Of a DNA stretch of 64,000 nt, positions 63,296-64,000 are shown one piece after another. The position numbers were made by a program, and so were the translations under genes. This DNA comes from Pediococcus acidilactici DSM 20284 (GTDB lineage: Bacteria > Bacillota > Bacilli > Lactobacillales > Lactobacillaceae). Location: assembly GCF_000146325.1 (NCBI RefSeq), contig NZ_GL397067.1, forward strand, positions 1,342,754 through 1,406,753. The letters run 5' to 3'. The notes under the pieces were generated by a model, which was not told where the DNA came from, made no database searches, and saw only the letters and a list, made by a program, of their open reading frames with translations. Numbering within the stretch: the first letter of the stretch is position 1; each line of letters starts with the position of its first letter.

Positions 63296-64000
63296 ATTCG
63301 ACATCCTCCTTGTAGAAATCTTCGTAGTAGGACTCAATATCCTTACCGAGCGTCTCGCGAATTGTATCGGCCCGTTCTTGGGCAATCACGCGTTGGTCTC
63401 GCACGATGACGACTTCGTCAAGTAGGTTGGCGATGTCGGAAACGTGGTGATCGCTAATGATTATTGTGGCATTTTCTGGTTTCCAGCCGATGATGCTACT
63501 AATAATTTTTTTACGACTCATTCCATCAATTCCGTCAAACGGCTCGTCCAGCAAATATAGGTCGGTTTGGCGTGCGAGGGTGATGGCAATTACAAATTTA
63601 CGCTGGTTCCCTTTGGATAACTGGTTAAGTCGGGCGTCTAGTTTTAAATTGAGGGTGTCTAACAAATGGTTAAAACGGGATAAATCAAAATCGGGATAGA
63701 TTTGTTGGTAAAATTCCGCAATTTTAAATAACCTTTGGTTGTTTGAAAGGCTGCTAACCTGTTCGGTAAAACTGACAGATTTTTTACGAATTACTACCTG
63801 AGCATTACCGTTAATCATGATGGAACCTTGGCGAGGGATGTAACTACCGGCAATTAAGCGCATCAGGGTGGTTTTCCCCGCCCCGTTAGCGCCAAGCAAT
63901 CCCACAATTTCGCCTTGAGGAAGTTCGAGATTGAGGTCTTTTAAGATTGAATGCAGGTTACGTTGGTAGCTTAAGTTTTTAATGTTCAGTAGATTTTCCA
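63288..64000 (-). CDS. ABC transporter ATP-binding protein, start just off the window
   Basis: About 237 residues are visible, ending at 63288. Walker A GANGAGKTT, signature LSKGNQRK (a K for the usual G at position 3), Walker B LYLLDEPFDGID and ISDHH as H-loop are present. The reading frame runs to the last base as ENLLNIKNLSYQR, and the last two bases (CA on +) would complete an ATG with the next base, so the gene is almost complete. It resembles the exporter ATPases that pair with six-helix permeases. Confidence 0.85.
   Translation of the reverse strand, partial: ENLLNIKNLSYQRNLHSILKDLNLELPQGEIVGLLGANGAGKTTLMRLIAGSYIPRQGSIMINGNAQVVIRKKSVSFTEQVSSLSNNQRLFKIAEFYQQIYPDFDLSRFNHLLDTLNLKLDARLNQLSKGNQRKFVIAITLARQTDLYLLDEPFDGIDGMSRKKIISSIIGWKPENATIIISDHHVSDIANLLDEVVIVRDQRVIAQERADTIRETLGKDIESYYEDFYKEDVEYD

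Overview
This window looks like the chromosome of a member of the Lactobacillaceae. The evidence is the rpsR / gdpP / rplI / dnaB order at the left end, strong AGGAGG ribosome binding sites with frequent TTG starts, a four-gene arginine deiminase pathway (common in heterofermentative lactobacilli), CcpA-type cre boxes, and several secreted proteins with KxYKxGKxW-like signal peptides, including a giant serine-rich LPXTG adhesin. I cannot name the genus or species from sequence alone.

Layout. 1-4245: end of rpsR, then gdpP (c-di-AMP phosphodiesterase), rplI and dnaB. 4267-15117: accessory metabolism and transport: an MFS permease, a DUF1304 membrane protein, a TauE/SafE permease, an Lsa-like ABC-F gene broken by an in-frame TAG but still carrying an attenuator leader with a tiny upstream reading frame, a heme-responsive-type hrtRBA efflux operon with two palindromic operators, an XRE regulator with a membrane tail, a frameshifted PTS EIIC gene with a near-perfect cre site, a 56-residue membrane protein and an Eis-like acetyltransferase. 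15481-22260: an FMN reductase, then a divergent pair: an atypical YcbB-type response regulator lacking the phospho-acceptor Asp, and the arcB-arcC-arcA-arcD operon. The region between them holds helically phased TTATACA repeats and a cre box. 22355-47859: a roughly 25 kb cell-surface and secretion region. It contains a LysM protein with an acidic tail, two tandemly duplicated Ig-module proteins, an aryl-sulfate sulfotransferase, a TipAS-type MerR regulator, a Gdx-type guanidinium exporter behind an attenuator-like leader, DUF1836, hemolysin III, a 1443-residue Ig-repeat adhesin without a cell-wall anchor, its reduced and split paralogue, and a 3030-residue serine-rich repeat protein with LPQTG.

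48018-64000: a decayed toxin gene next to an intact antitoxin, a GNAT acetyltransferase, a dicarboxylate/amino-acid symporter, a membrane-anchored glycerophosphodiesterase, a CvpA operon, a metal-homeostasis block (two VIT-family transporters, mntH with usp, a CadD-like transporter), a LysR regulator divergent from an acetyltransferase / SDR / aldo-keto reductase operon, and a leftward ABC transporter cut by the window end.

Cross-cutting observations. Three promoter regions (near 6200, 11530 and 54260) share clustered TGAAGTT motifs that suggest an unassigned regulon. Two families of long palindromic intergenic repeats occur at least five times. Three genes (ABC-F, PTS EIIC, toxin) carry lesions. 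Two adhesin transcription units share near-identical promoters and terminators, which points to recent segmental duplication. No tRNA, rRNA, CRISPR array, insertion sequence or prophage gene was recognised.
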